Virus record (IMG/VR): IMGVR_UViG_3300045885_000606
Coordinates: 1 to 55,792 of that record
DNA: 55,792 bases
Source of the DNA: a virus
Direction: 5' to 3' (one strand)
The translations under genes and the position numbers were made by a program. The notes under the pieces are model-generated. The model was given only the letters and a program-made list of their open reading frames with translations, was not told the DNA's origin and ran no database searches. Of this stretch, positions 24,103 to 33,191 are shown in pieces. The number at the start of each line of letters is the position of its first letter. The first letter of the stretch is position 1.

Positions 24103-24350
24103 CCGAGCCGTGGCGGATTCTGCGCCATGAAGAGCTGTCCTATCTTCTGTGTCTGGTCTGTAACTCGATCGATCCCGATCCCGACGCGGTGGCCATGAAG
24201 CGCTGCCGCGCCTGTGGTCTCACGCTGCCTGCCCTGCCCCCGGCGTATACCGCCGAGGAACACCGCAGAGAGCGTGCCTTCGCCCTGGCCAGGCGTGGCC
24301 GGGCCATCTACCCGAAAAGGACCCCCCCCAATGATTCACGAACCACGTAG
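24096..24350 (+). CDS. Zinc-ribbon hypothetical protein
   Basis: 84 residues from ATG 24096 (CAGGAGG upstream). CLVCNSIDPDP...RCRACGL provides two CxxC pairs for one zinc; basic C-terminus (HRRERAFALARRGRAIYPKR). Overlaps its neighbours at both ends. Confidence 0.68.
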   Translation: MLTEPWRILRHEELSYLLCLVCNSIDPDPDAVAMKRCRACGLTLPALPPAYTAEEHRRERAFALARRGRAIYPKRTPPNDSRTT

Positions 24351-24642
24351 TAATGTCACCTTTCTCAGCGATCTGGAGAGTGCCAGGCCCAGTGCCCTCC
24401 TGGCCCATCTCGATCCCGCGCTTCTCGTCGGACACTACGTGAAGCGGGCCTTTGCCGCTCGCCGTACCCAGCGACTCGAACATATGTGGGTATTGGTTGA
24501 GCGGGTGCTTCAAGGAGGAATCCTCGAAGGCGTCCTGGATAACGATCCCGTCCTCGACGTGGGGCTTGCCTGCGGCGACAGCGTCCAGGTACACCCCAGC
24601 ACCATCGAAGCCATCTACAGAGGTCCAGGAGGTGGACGGTGA
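24331..24642 (+). CDS. Hypothetical protein
   Basis: 103 residues from ATG 24331, behind AAAAGG and a poly-C linker. Helical; no motif recognised. Its stop overlaps the ParB-like gene's start. Confidence 0.64.
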   Translation: MIHEPRSNVTFLSDLESARPSALLAHLDPALLVGHYVKRAFAARRTQRLEHMWVLVERVLQGGILEGVLDNDPVLDVGLACGDSVQVHPSTIEAIYRGPGGGR

Positions 24643-25676
24643 TCACCACATCACAGGCGCGCAAGTCCGTCAGTCGCCTGCCCAAACCAGGTGTGGCTCC
24701 ACCACAACCTCGGGTGCACCGTGTCCTGCAACTGGTCTCACACGGCATGGCGAGTGAGTTGCTGCGCGAGCACTACCCGAATCAGCGCCCCATCCGGCCG
24801 CATCATGTCCAGTATCTGCGCTATCTGATGCGCGTCGGACATTTTCGCCAGGGCTCCGAAATCCACCTCGCCGAGCTGGGCCAAAAGCGCTGGCTCCTCA
24901 ATGGCTACCATACCCTCACCGCCATTGTCCTGGAGCGCCAGCCGGTCTGGCTCTCGATTACCACCTATCGCTGTACTCAGCCTGACGAAATCTCCAGGCT
25001 CTATGACAGTTTTGACCGCAATTTGCAGCGCTCACTTGCTGATATGTACCACGCCGATCCCCTCCTGGGGGCAGAGGAATGGAGCCGGCGGCAGATTACC
25101 CAGTTAGGAGGCGCCATGCTGCCGCTCGCCCTGGGTTTTCAGTCGGAAGTCTTTGGCCGCAGCATCTACACCCTCATGCTGCGTGATGCCATCTTACGCC
25201 TGACACTCATGCATTCCTGGCTGCCGGAAGCGCGGAATGCCTTTGCCGGTCTCCAGGGCAAGCCCCAGCTTCGCGCCGCCCTCCTCCGCGCTGCAGTCTT
25301 CGCGGTCATCCTCTCCACCTACCGCTATCAGGCCGAGAAAGCACACCAGTTCTGGCCAGAAGTAGCACGCAATTCCGGCCTGAAAGTAGGTCAGCCAGCC
25401 CATCTCCTGGTGCATTTTCTCCTGACGACCACGGCCAGGCAACTGGAACCCACGCTCTATGCCCGCCATGTCGCCGCCTGCTGGAATGCGTATGTGGACG
25501 ATCGGGAGATACACCGGATTGCTGCCCGCACGATGACCCAGCCGATGCTGCTCCTCGGGACCCCCCATAGTGGCGACCGTGTCATGCAATACCTCGATCA
25601 GGCGGGCCAGGTGCATGAGCGACCAGTGCAGCGGGAGATGCCCTTAGAGAAAGTCGAGGATCAAGACGATGTTTAA
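24639..25676 (+). CDS. ParB/Srx-fold-like protein
   Basis: 345 residues from GTG 24639 (GGAGGT upstream). Residues about 45-115 follow the ParB nuclease-like layout: RPIRPHHVQYLRYLMRVGHF, IHLAELGQKRWLLNGYHTLT, AIVLERQPVWLSITTY, then a helical C-terminal domain. The GxHR/GERR-like turn is NGYHTL, seen in phage ParB-like proteins. Possible roles are DNA nicking, host takeover or segregation of a plasmid-like prophage. No ParA is present, which argues against a classical partition system. Confidence 0.76.
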   Translation: MITTSQARKSVSRLPKPGVAPPQPRVHRVLQLVSHGMASELLREHYPNQRPIRPHHVQYLRYLMRVGHFRQGSEIHLAELGQKRWLLNGYHTLTAIVLERQPVWLSITTYRCTQPDEISRLYDSFDRNLQRSLADMYHADPLLGAEEWSRRQITQLGGAMLPLALGFQSEVFGRSIYTLMLRDAILRLTLMHSWLPEARNAFAGLQGKPQLRAALLRAAVFAVILSTYRYQAEKAHQFWPEVARNSGLKVGQPAHLLVHFLLTTTARQLEPTLYARHVAACWNAYVDDREIHRIAARTMTQPMLLLGTPHSGDRVMQYLDQAGQVHERPVQREMPLEKVEDQDDV

Positions 25677-26112
25677 TTCGCGGCCGATTCACGATCCTTA
25701 TCTGCAACAGCTCCTCACCGAGATCATGCTGCTCACGCGGCACTATGACTTTGCCGGGGCGCTCCTCCTCGTGTCTCCAGAGGAATCGGCTTTTGGCTAT
25801 CCGCTCTTTACGACCTGGAATGCGGTCGTGGAAGACACGAACCTGCCCGAAGTCCCTGGCCTCCAGTCACTGGGCTTCCGTATCCGTGTGAAGGAAGACG
25901 AACTGGGAGCCGAACGCGCCCACCAGCTTATGCTGGGGACCGCCCACATGCTGTGCCAGATGCAAGACTTTGGCCAGCAAACCCGCATCTGGGCCGGCGA
26001 TCTCCTCCAGATGCTCCGGGATCAGGGAGTACAGATTACCCATACGCCCTTTAACGGCCAGCCCTTGCCGCGTCTCTACAACCAGCAAGGGCGCAGGAGA
26101 GGACGCTCATAG
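25669..26112 (+). CDS. Hypothetical protein
   Basis: 147 residues overlapping the ParB-like stop. Central beta region (FAGALLLVSPEESAFGYPLF) and two helices; basic tail RRRGRS. The pattern 'GAL.lvSp....F.y.l...w' occurs in other small phage proteins of unknown role. Confidence 0.66.
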   Translation: MFNSRPIHDPYLQQLLTEIMLLTRHYDFAGALLLVSPEESAFGYPLFTTWNAVVEDTNLPEVPGLQSLGFRIRVKEDELGAERAHQLMLGTAHMLCQMQDFGQQTRIWAGDLLQMLRDQGVQITHTPFNGQPLPRLYNQQGRRRGRS

Positions 26113-26399
26113 TGGCTAAGACTGACGCATCAGTGCCCTGTGCACCCTGCCCGCATTGTGGTACCGTACCCGAAAGCCTGGGCGTGACCATCTGGGGCAC
26201 TGGGCAGCAGACCCTGCCCTACGCCGCCTTTGTGTGTCTGGCCTGTGGTGGGCTGGCGATTCTCTGGCTGGACACGGGACGCCTGGCCGCGCTCGCTCCC
26301 GAGTATGAAGCGCTGCTTGAGGCCCGGGCGCCGGCGCTCTGGGAGCGTGTTGTGGCGGTGCGCTCTCGGCTGGACATGGAGGACGACGATGCCCCCTAG
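26112..26399 (+). CDS. Zinc-ribbon hypothetical protein
   Basis: 95 residues from GTG 26112. CAPCPHCG (about 10-17) and CLACGG (42-47) form a zinc ribbon, followed by a helix. Overlaps both neighbours. Confidence 0.68.
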   Translation: MAKTDASVPCAPCPHCGTVPESLGVTIWGTGQQTLPYAAFVCLACGGLAILWLDTGRLAALAPEYEALLEARAPALWERVVAVRSRLDMEDDDAP

Positions 26400-27720
26400 G
26401 CTCAGATGTTCTACGACGTTGGTCGTATGCCTATGTGTCCTGCTGGCGTGCTCCACAGGGCAGAGCCAAACTTTCTACGTAAACCAGGAAACAGGCAATG
26501 ACACGAACGCCTGCGGCACCGCGCCAAGGGCAAGTATCAACAAGGGGATAGAGTGCCTTCAGCCCGGCAATGAGTTGGTCATTGGGGCTGGCACGTACCG
26601 CGAGCTGCTGGTGTCTGCGGGCGCCAGTGCCCCGGACACCGTCCCCATCCCCAACGGGCTGGAAGGCAAGCCGACCATGCTGCGCGCCGCTCCGGACGCC
26701 CGCGTGTGGCTGCGCCCCGAGCAGACCTACCCAGGTGGTGGCGGTGTCGTGACGCTCACCAGTCAGGCCCGCTGGCTTTCCTTCGAGGGGATCAGTGTGG
26801 ACGGCAACGGTGCCCACACCAATGGCCTGAGCCTGGACGGCGAGCATATCGTGTATACGCGGGCTGAAGTGCTCGGTGGGAAGTCGCAGGGTGTTTCCAG
26901 CATCTACGGTGCCTATCACACGCTGTCGCAGCTCCTGGTCCACCACAACGGTTTTGACGACAAATCGCATGGCTTCTATGTCTGCGGCCAGAACAAGACC
27001 ATCGAGTACAACGTGGTGCATAGTCATGCGGGGTACGGCATCCAGGTAAGCTGTGAGAGCGGTGGGGTACGGAATATGGTGGTGCGCTACAACCGGGTGA
27101 CCAACAACGCGCTCAGGGGTATTCAGATGCAGGGGGAGGGACACCGCGTCCATGATAATGTCCTATACCGGAACGGCATAGGAGTCGGGCTGAACGGCTG
27201 CGATATGGATGTGTCCCATAATACGATCGCTTCGTACCTCGAACTCCCCGACAACTGGGCCATCATTACGCAGGGGTGTAGTCAGTTACGGATCAAAAAC
27301 AACTTAATTTTAGACCATCCAGTCCGCTCCTTCGGCACCTCCGGCACACGCTATATCTATTGGGGCACAGGAAGCCGGCCCGTGCTGGAGGGCAATACGT
27401 GTGACGCGACCGGGATGGGGTGTCAGGTTGAGGTGGACGGCTGGCAGACGCTGGTCGCCAACCTGCCAGGAGCCAACCTGCGCCTCATTCCTGGCTCACC
27501 GGCGATTAACGCCGGGACGCCCCTGGGGCTGACGCCCGACATTGCCGGCCTGCCGCGCACCACGCCGGATAGTGGCGCGTATGCGTACCAGGCGAGTACG
27601 CCAGAGCCCCCGGACCCGACACCGCCCACGCTGCCCGAGGTGGCGCGGTGTGCGTTCACGCGGAATGGCGCAGTCTTAGCACAGTGGCTGTGCGAGAACC
27701 CTGCACAGAGGAGACGCTAA
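26389..27720 (+). CDS. Secreted beta-helix lipoprotein
   Basis: 443 residues from ATG 26389. The N-terminus has a basic start, a hydrophobic core (TTLVVCLCVLL) and a lipobox LLAC with Cys21: a lipoprotein signal peptide. Residues about 30-420 are a right-handed parallel beta-helix of the pectate-lyase/DUF1565 type: FYVNQETGNDTNACGT, LEGISVDG-like turns, many N-x-V/I repeats, and a closing LRLIPGSPAINAGTP typical of such domains. A Pro-rich tail follows. A phage-encoded surface lipoprotein in an early operon may alter the host surface (superinfection exclusion or polysaccharide modification); this is inference. Confidence 0.83.
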   Translation: MPPRLRCSTTLVVCLCVLLACSTGQSQTFYVNQETGNDTNACGTAPRASINKGIECLQPGNELVIGAGTYRELLVSAGASAPDTVPIPNGLEGKPTMLRAAPDARVWLRPEQTYPGGGGVVTLTSQARWLSFEGISVDGNGAHTNGLSLDGEHIVYTRAEVLGGKSQGVSSIYGAYHTLSQLLVHHNGFDDKSHGFYVCGQNKTIEYNVVHSHAGYGIQVSCESGGVRNMVVRYNRVTNNALRGIQMQGEGHRVHDNVLYRNGIGVGLNGCDMDVSHNTIASYLELPDNWAIITQGCSQLRIKNNLILDHPVRSFGTSGTRYIYWGTGSRPVLEGNTCDATGMGCQVEVDGWQTLVANLPGANLRLIPGSPAINAGTPLGLTPDIAGLPRTTPDSGAYAYQASTPEPPDPTPPTLPEVARCAFTRNGAVLAQWLCENPAQRRR

Positions 27721-27724
27721 TACG

Positions 27725-28624
27725 ATGTCAGCACGCGATCTCACCCTCGAAGGCCACCAGCAATACGACCGCATTGAACTGGCTCTCATTGCGCTGCTCA
27801 ACCGGGAAAGACGCAAGCCCAATGCCTACACCATGTTTAAGGAGCATTGGCCTGACTTTCATCGCAGCGACATGAAGCATGTGGCCCGCGATCGCTGGCA
27901 GGGCCTCAAGCTTACCCCCCCCGCTGCTGAACCCATCCTCATCAACTGGGGAGGAGATACCGAAGCACTCTATCCCAGAGATCCAGAGATGCTCACCATG
28001 CCGGTGTCGTTCCTCCTCGGGACGCAGTGTGCTGTGGCAACCTATATGGGTGATCTGGAAAACGATTGTATTCTGCGTTGGAATGTCTACTGGCAACTCC
28101 ACAGGGTCCCAAAGCCATTTCGCTGTGTGGCCAACCGCACCGATATCTATGCCTGTGAGTTCCGGGATATCAGCCTCAGTGGAAAAGAACTCCTGCAATA
28201 CTCGCTCCATGGCTGGCAGCGTACCCACAATAAGTACGTGCCCATTCTTGCCCCAGGGGAATCGGTCCAGGCAGGGTACGGCCTCACCGTCGAGGAACGC
28301 AATATGACCCTCCTCGACAAAAACAAAATGGTCATCCACGCATCCATTGTCGAATATGCGCGGAGTCACTGGCGGGTGCGGATTGAAGAGGGCGCTGCGC
28401 TGTGGATTGCCACTGATGGCAAGGGCATCAAAGCCCTGGCGTCTCTCAGAGACGCGCCCCTTACCGACACAGGCAGACGTCGGCCGCTCCTCCACTGGGT
28501 GAAAGAGCATCTGCGCCGCACGCCAGGGGACAATGAGGTAACCACCGTGCGCGAACATCTCCGCGGTATCAGTACGTTTGCTCTTGATACGATGAAGATT
28601 ACTATCCACGAGCCGCATAAATGA
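27725..28624 (+). CDS. Hypothetical protein
   Basis: 299 residues. ATG 27725 follows the lipoprotein stop by 4 bp. Alpha/beta with an N-terminal helical part (FKEHWPDFHRSDMKHVARDR) and C-terminal beta-rich part. The stop overlaps the DUF1064 gene's ATG. Codon use is less GC-biased than neighbours. No family recognised. Confidence 0.68.
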   Translation: MSARDLTLEGHQQYDRIELALIALLNRERRKPNAYTMFKEHWPDFHRSDMKHVARDRWQGLKLTPPAAEPILINWGGDTEALYPRDPEMLTMPVSFLLGTQCAVATYMGDLENDCILRWNVYWQLHRVPKPFRCVANRTDIYACEFRDISLSGKELLQYSLHGWQRTHNKYVPILAPGESVQAGYGLTVEERNMTLLDKNKMVIHASIVEYARSHWRVRIEEGAALWIATDGKGIKALASLRDAPLTDTGRRRPLLHWVKEHLRRTPGDNEVTTVREHLRGISTFALDTMKITIHEPHK

Positions 28625-29061
28625 TCGACCCACCCTGGCTTTTGAAAGCACGAGCTGAGGGCCGTGTGCGTGACGAGTGGGACGGAGGTGTGGGGCGGGA
28701 CGGGACACTCCGTCAGCCGGACGCGCTCACGCCGGCGCCTCTAAGCGCCCCTTCGCCCTTTCGCTCGAAGTTGGAAGCCCGCTTTGCCACCGAGTGCCTG
28801 GAGGTGTGGCAGCGGGAGGGGCATATTACCCAGTGGTGGCACGAACCGTTCAAGCTCCGGCTGGCTCACAAAACCTTCTATAGCCCGGACTTCCTGCTGC
28901 GCTACCCGGATGGACGCCTGGTGGTCGTAGAAACCAAGGGCTTTCGCCGTGATGATGCCATGGTCAAACTCAAAGTGGCGGCCCGGCTCTTTCCCTGCTT
29001 CCAGTTTGTGCTGGTCACCCGCACCAGGGGGCGCTGGATCAGCACGCCAGTGCCCAACTAA
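28621..29061 (+). CDS. DUF1064-type (resolvase-like) nuclease
   Basis: 146 residues. Residues about 45-140 match DUF1064: FRSKLEARFATECL, ITQWWHEPFKLRL, YSPDFLL (90-96), VVVETKGF (104-111) and VKLKVAARLFPCFQFVLV. The PD-(D/E)xK residues are visible as P-D in SPDF, E-x-K in ETK, and an upstream Glu. The family includes phage Holliday-junction-resolvase-like nucleases. It is the last rightward gene; its stop overlaps the stop of the convergent spike gene. Confidence 0.84.
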   Translation: MIDPPWLLKARAEGRVRDEWDGGVGRDGTLRQPDALTPAPLSAPSPFRSKLEARFATECLEVWQREGHITQWWHEPFKLRLAHKTFYSPDFLLRYPDGRLVVVETKGFRRDDAMVKLKVAARLFPCFQFVLVTRTRGRWISTPVPN

Positions 29062-31163
29062 TTCCCGACGCAGCGAAACATCACTTGATCCGTGCCTGTG
29101 CCGTTAAACGTCACACTGGAGCCGCTGTTGCGTACCACCTGTACGGGGTTTGTGCCGCTGGAAGAGTTGGCCGTGCAGATATACGACGCATTGCTGGTAT
29201 AGACGGCCGCTCCTGTGAGGGTCAGGGTCAGCGTCCCTGCTGCCAGAGTGACCGAGCCTGCGACCTCTCTGGCGGGGGCACCGATCGCCCCTGTAGCCGT
29301 ATAGAGGAGTGTCTTGGCCGCACTCACGCCCAGCTCATAGCACACGGTGGTGTTATCACACCGAAATTGGACGGGCTCCACAGCGGTGCGCAAGAGAAAG
29401 TTCTGGCCCGTCAGGGTCTTAATGTTGGCCGAGTTGGCAATGGTCGTATTGCTATCGGCACCCCGCACCGTGAACATGAGCCCTGGCGCCACATTGTCAA
29501 AGGCAGTAATGGTCGTCGGACTCGTATTGCCGGTGATAAAGGTCATCGTCGGGCAGTCTGCCACGCTGGGAGTGGGATCCCCATTGGCAAACACGCAGAC
29601 CGAATCAGGAGGGTAGTTCCCATGCATATAGTTATTCAGCGCCGCACTATTCACGAGGAGCATATTCGTCGAGCCGGTGCTGCGATTATTGACCAGGGTA
29701 TTCTGCTCCGCGCCAGAGCCACCGAGGACGAGACAATTATCCGTATCACTGCAACTATTGTCCGCAATAATTGAATAGGTCGAGCTCGTCAGGGTGATGC
29801 CGGATTTGGTCCCGCTCGTGCCCCCAGCAATGGCAATCCTATTGCCAATAATCCGGGTCCAGTTATTCCCGAACCCGCCAGCATCCAGGTGAATCCCGGT
29901 AAAATCGCTGGTCGAGCCCCCAAACTTATAAATCAACATATTGGTAATGACACATTCGGTGCGATTGCGCAGGCGAATCCCGGCGGCAAACGCATTAATA
30001 TGCCCGTTTTGAATGGCACAGCCCGGCTCGGCAGCCACGGTGTTGAAGAGAATCCCCACTTCCACCGAGACCATCAGCATATCGGTAATAACCGGCCCCT
30101 CGACCGTGCCACCAACATCGATGCCAATCGCGGCATGATAGATGTGGAGCTGGCTCATCTGCACATCGATGGAGTTGCCAAGCAAGTGTATGCCACGGGT
30201 CATCGTAAAGACCGACCCGGTCGGGGGGAGACCCAGGTACGTATAGTTGTGGATCTTGGCACCCCAGATATTGGTGAGTTCGAGGCCCTTGTCCCAGTAG
30301 TGCGTCCCCCCTGTCAGGGGAATGCATTCGGTATCGTGAATGGACGCGAGCGAGGAGGACGAAGACGCGACGTTGGGTGTCAGCAGCGCCGTGACACAGG
30401 TGCCCCCACTGGCAGCGCCGGTCACGAGCGAGAGGCCCTGGAGGGTCAGCGGCTTCAGGATGGAATCCGTGGTAAAGCTCAGGCCGCCAGGGTCTGTGTC
30501 CCAAATGAGTTGCGACACTTTCCGTCCAGCGCCAAGGATGGTCAGCGCTTTCCCTGTGCTGGTCAGCACCGCGTTCACATGAAACTGCCCCGGCGGGATA
30601 TAGACCGCCTCATAGGCCATGAGGACGGTTTGGATCGCAGTGGTATTTTGGGCGGCTGAACATCCCTGACAGGCTCCGTAATGGGTAATGTCGGCCATGG
30701 TGGTGCGCACAGGCGCTACAGCGGTAATGACACTCCCCGTCACGGTTGCCTGTGCGAGCGTTTGACATCCTACAGGATCAGCCGGCCTAGTGGCTGTCTG
30801 CCGGTACACGTAGTGCGTCCCAGTCTGCCGTGTCCAATCGGTGACAGGACTACTCGTGTCGCGGCACACTGCCAACCAGTGCGTACCGTTCGTATTGGCG
30901 AGTGTCACCGACGCGGCACTCTGCGTCACGTAGTAGAGTTCGCCGTCTGCGCCGCGTACATAGGCTTTACACAGGAATGGGTTCGTCGCCACCCCACTCA
31001 CCGGCGCCGTGGGGAGACACCCCTCCACCACATAGGGGCTCATCGCATCGCCCCACCAGAAGTTTTGCTCAAGCTGCGACGTACTGCCGTGGGTATTGGC
31101 GGCGTAGGCCGGAGCCACGACAAGACCGAGAAGCACCCAGAGCACCCAGAGCACCCAGAGCAT
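29058..31163 (-). CDS. Beta-helix tail spike-like protein with Sec signal peptide (paralogue 1)
   Basis: 701 residues. A signal peptide LWVLWVLWVLLGLVVAPAYA with an AxA cleavage site precedes ANTHG. Residues about 22-165 are an N-terminal domain shared with the neighbouring spike (YVVEGCLP, GELYYVTQSAA, GTHWLAVCRD, WTRQTGTHYVYRQ). Then comes a right-handed beta-helix (AVYIPPGQFHVNAVL, many N-x-I turns) and a beta-sandwich C-terminal part. In phages such proteins bind and often degrade surface glycans. The signal peptide is unusual for a virion protein. Its core is encoded by three 9-bp repeats. Confidence 0.82.
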   Translation of the reverse strand: MLWVLWVLWVLLGLVVAPAYAANTHGSTSQLEQNFWWGDAMSPYVVEGCLPTAPVSGVATNPFLCKAYVRGADGELYYVTQSAASVTLANTNGTHWLAVCRDTSSPVTDWTRQTGTHYVYRQTATRPADPVGCQTLAQATVTGSVITAVAPVRTTMADITHYGACQGCSAAQNTTAIQTVLMAYEAVYIPPGQFHVNAVLTSTGKALTILGAGRKVSQLIWDTDPGGLSFTTDSILKPLTLQGLSLVTGAASGGTCVTALLTPNVASSSSSLASIHDTECIPLTGGTHYWDKGLELTNIWGAKIHNYTYLGLPPTGSVFTMTRGIHLLGNSIDVQMSQLHIYHAAIGIDVGGTVEGPVITDMLMVSVEVGILFNTVAAEPGCAIQNGHINAFAAGIRLRNRTECVITNMLIYKFGGSTSDFTGIHLDAGGFGNNWTRIIGNRIAIAGGTSGTKSGITLTSSTYSIIADNSCSDTDNCLVLGGSGAEQNTLVNNRSTGSTNMLLVNSAALNNYMHGNYPPDSVCVFANGDPTPSVADCPTMTFITGNTSPTTITAFDNVAPGLMFTVRGADSNTTIANSANIKTLTGQNFLLRTAVEPVQFRCDNTTVCYELGVSAAKTLLYTATGAIGAPAREVAGSVTLAAGTLTLTLTGAAVYTSNASYICTANSSSGTNPVQVVRNSGSSVTFNGTGTDQVMFRCVGN
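31132..31158 (-). repeat. Three 9-bp tandem repeats in the spike signal peptide
   Basis: AGCACCCAG three times on the plus strand, encoding L-W-V three times on the minus strand, directly after the start codon. Slippage would change the hydrophobic core by three residues without breaking the frame. Confidence 0.85.
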
Positions 31164-31175
31164 AGATTCTCCCCT

Positions 31176-33179
31176 CTAGTACCAGAAGCGTAGAAACACC
31201 ACGCCAATCGACCCCGCGCTATTAAAATTGACATGCCCCCACACCGGCGCGGCGCCTCCCAGGGGTGCGCCCCAGACTTCTATAGCGCGTGTGCCACCAA
31301 TTTCATCGACCGTCGCAATCAGGGCGTAATCCCACGGCTCGGTCGTTTTGCCTACGGTCCCATAGGGCAACACTTCAAGTCGCCATAAGCCCGCGCCTGA
31401 GGCAAAGGTCACGGTCACATTGAGTACCTGGCCCAGACCACCGCCCGAGGCAAAGGTGAGCGGCAGCGCCGGCCCTTGTACCCTGGTCGCCGTAAACACC
31501 TGCGGCGTCCCCCCGGAAAATTGCAGCCGGTACACACTCGACTCCGTCACCATACTGGTCGAACTCCCGGTCCGGTAGTCGCCTACTCCAGAGGCGTTGT
31601 TGTCGGTAAAAATCTGATTGACCGCCGCAGGTTCCGCCGCGTAGGTGGAGACAAAGGAGTGAAAGGGCAGCGTATCCTTGTTCACATTGTTCTGCGTCAC
31701 CGTGAGTTGCGACGTGGCCCGTGTCCGCACCAGGGCCACGAGCGCTGTGGCGACGACCTTATTGGCGATGAGGGTATTGCCCACGATGGTGGTATCATCG
31801 CAGGCATCGAGTTCCATGAGATATTGCTGCGTGGCATTGGAGCCCACCAGGGTATTGCCGGTAAAGGTCGTGACCACCCCGTAGATACACTTGAATTGAT
31901 AGGCGATATTGCCCTGAAAGACATTGCCAAAGAACCTCGCCTTGTCCGCCGCCGTCCCCCCGTTGACGACCACGGCCAACCCCAGATCACTGGGCAAAAT
32001 CGTCGTCGCAGAGCCACTGACCACTCGCCCCGTATTGCCTTGCACCAGATTGTGCTTGATCTCGCCCACACCGGCATCCAGTTCCAAATCAATGAAGTCC
32101 CCGACCGTATTGAAGAGAATCTGGTTCTGATTCCCCCAGACGATGGCGATGCCCTGGCGGTTGGGGTGCACGTCTTGGATATCGCAGTACTCGATGCGGT
32201 TGCGATGGGAGCCGGCGAGACGCTCGGTATCGTAGCCAATGGTGATGCCGTCGCCGGAGACATCGTAAATTTCTACCTGGCTCACCACGTTGTTATCCGA
32301 ACCCCAGATCATAATCCCCGGCGCAAATTCGTTGGCCACCTGACTGGCGCGGTTGCCATCAATGGAGAGGTCGCGGACCTGGGCTCCGGTGACCGCCCCT
32401 TTACTCTGCCCGCCTTTGGACGTATCCCCAGCATCGCCGATGCGAATGACGGGCCGGTGCGTGTCGGTATGCGCCGTATGGGAGAGAATCGTGCGCCCAC
32501 GTCCAGCCCCCTGCAGCGTCACCTGATCGTCCATGTGCAGCGTATCCACCACGCAGGTGCCCCGCGGCAACAGGACGGTCCCGCCCCCAGCGGCTTTTTG
32601 CCGGTCAATCAAGTACTGGATGATGTGGCTCTCCACCTGGACGCCATCGCAGCGCACCCCAGCGGTCGAGGCATGAATAATGGTCCCGCCTGTCTGCCGT
32701 TCAAGGGACAGCGCCAGAGTCTGAGCCACCGGGAACGCCACGGTAATGGAGGAACTGGCCACCTGCGCCTGCGCCAGCACGAGACACCCGGTAGGCGTCG
32801 TGGGTTCACTGACACTCTGCCGGTGCACATAGTGTGTCCCCTGCTGCCTCGTCCATCCACTCACCACACTCGTCTGATCCCGGCACACCCCAAGCCAGTG
32901 CGTCCCGGCCACATTCGGGAGCGTGAGTGCCGCCGCCGGTTGCGTCACGTAGAGAAGCTCGCCACTGGTGCCGAGCACATAGGCATCACAGGCAAAGGCC
33001 GCAAAGGCAACCCCTGACGCCGGCACCACGGGCAAGCAGCCTCGCACCACATAGGGTCTCGTCGCATCTGCCCAGTACATTTGCTGCTCGGTGTTGGGAT
33101 TGCCGTGGGTGTTGGCCGCCTGCGCCACACCAGGCATGAGCAGCAGGAGCACGAAGAGGAGGAAGAGTCGCATCGTCAC
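31176..33179 (-). CDS. Beta-helix tail spike-like protein with Sec signal peptide (paralogue 2)
   Basis: 667 residues. Signal peptide RLFLLFVLLLLMPGVAQA, cleavage before ANTHG. The N-terminal domain repeats that of the downstream spike (YVVRGCLP, GELLYVTQPAA, GTHWLGVCRD, WTRQQGTHYVHRQ). The beta-helix starts at about residue 170 (VLLPRGTCVVDTLHM, QGAGRGRTILSH, then Asn/Val-rich coils) and differs from its paralogue. A C-terminal beta domain follows. Probably a duplicated N-domain carrying a different receptor or glycan specificity. Confidence 0.82.
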   Translation of the reverse strand: MTMRLFLLFVLLLLMPGVAQAANTHGNPNTEQQMYWADATRPYVVRGCLPVVPASGVAFAAFACDAYVLGTSGELLYVTQPAAALTLPNVAGTHWLGVCRDQTSVVSGWTRQQGTHYVHRQSVSEPTTPTGCLVLAQAQVASSSITVAFPVAQTLALSLERQTGGTIIHASTAGVRCDGVQVESHIIQYLIDRQKAAGGGTVLLPRGTCVVDTLHMDDQVTLQGAGRGRTILSHTAHTDTHRPVIRIGDAGDTSKGGQSKGAVTGAQVRDLSIDGNRASQVANEFAPGIMIWGSDNNVVSQVEIYDVSGDGITIGYDTERLAGSHRNRIEYCDIQDVHPNRQGIAIVWGNQNQILFNTVGDFIDLELDAGVGEIKHNLVQGNTGRVVSGSATTILPSDLGLAVVVNGGTAADKARFFGNVFQGNIAYQFKCIYGVVTTFTGNTLVGSNATQQYLMELDACDDTTIVGNTLIANKVVATALVALVRTRATSQLTVTQNNVNKDTLPFHSFVSTYAAEPAAVNQIFTDNNASGVGDYRTGSSTSMVTESSVYRLQFSGGTPQVFTATRVQGPALPLTFASGGGLGQVLNVTVTFASGAGLWRLEVLPYGTVGKTTEPWDYALIATVDEIGGTRAIEVWGAPLGGAAPVWGHVNFNSAGSIGVVFLRFWY

Positions 33180-33191
33180 GTCTCCTTAGCC

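Noticed and set aside
31476-33017. 513-codon rightward frame
   Set aside because: Antisense shadow of the second spike gene, His/Arg/Gly-rich.
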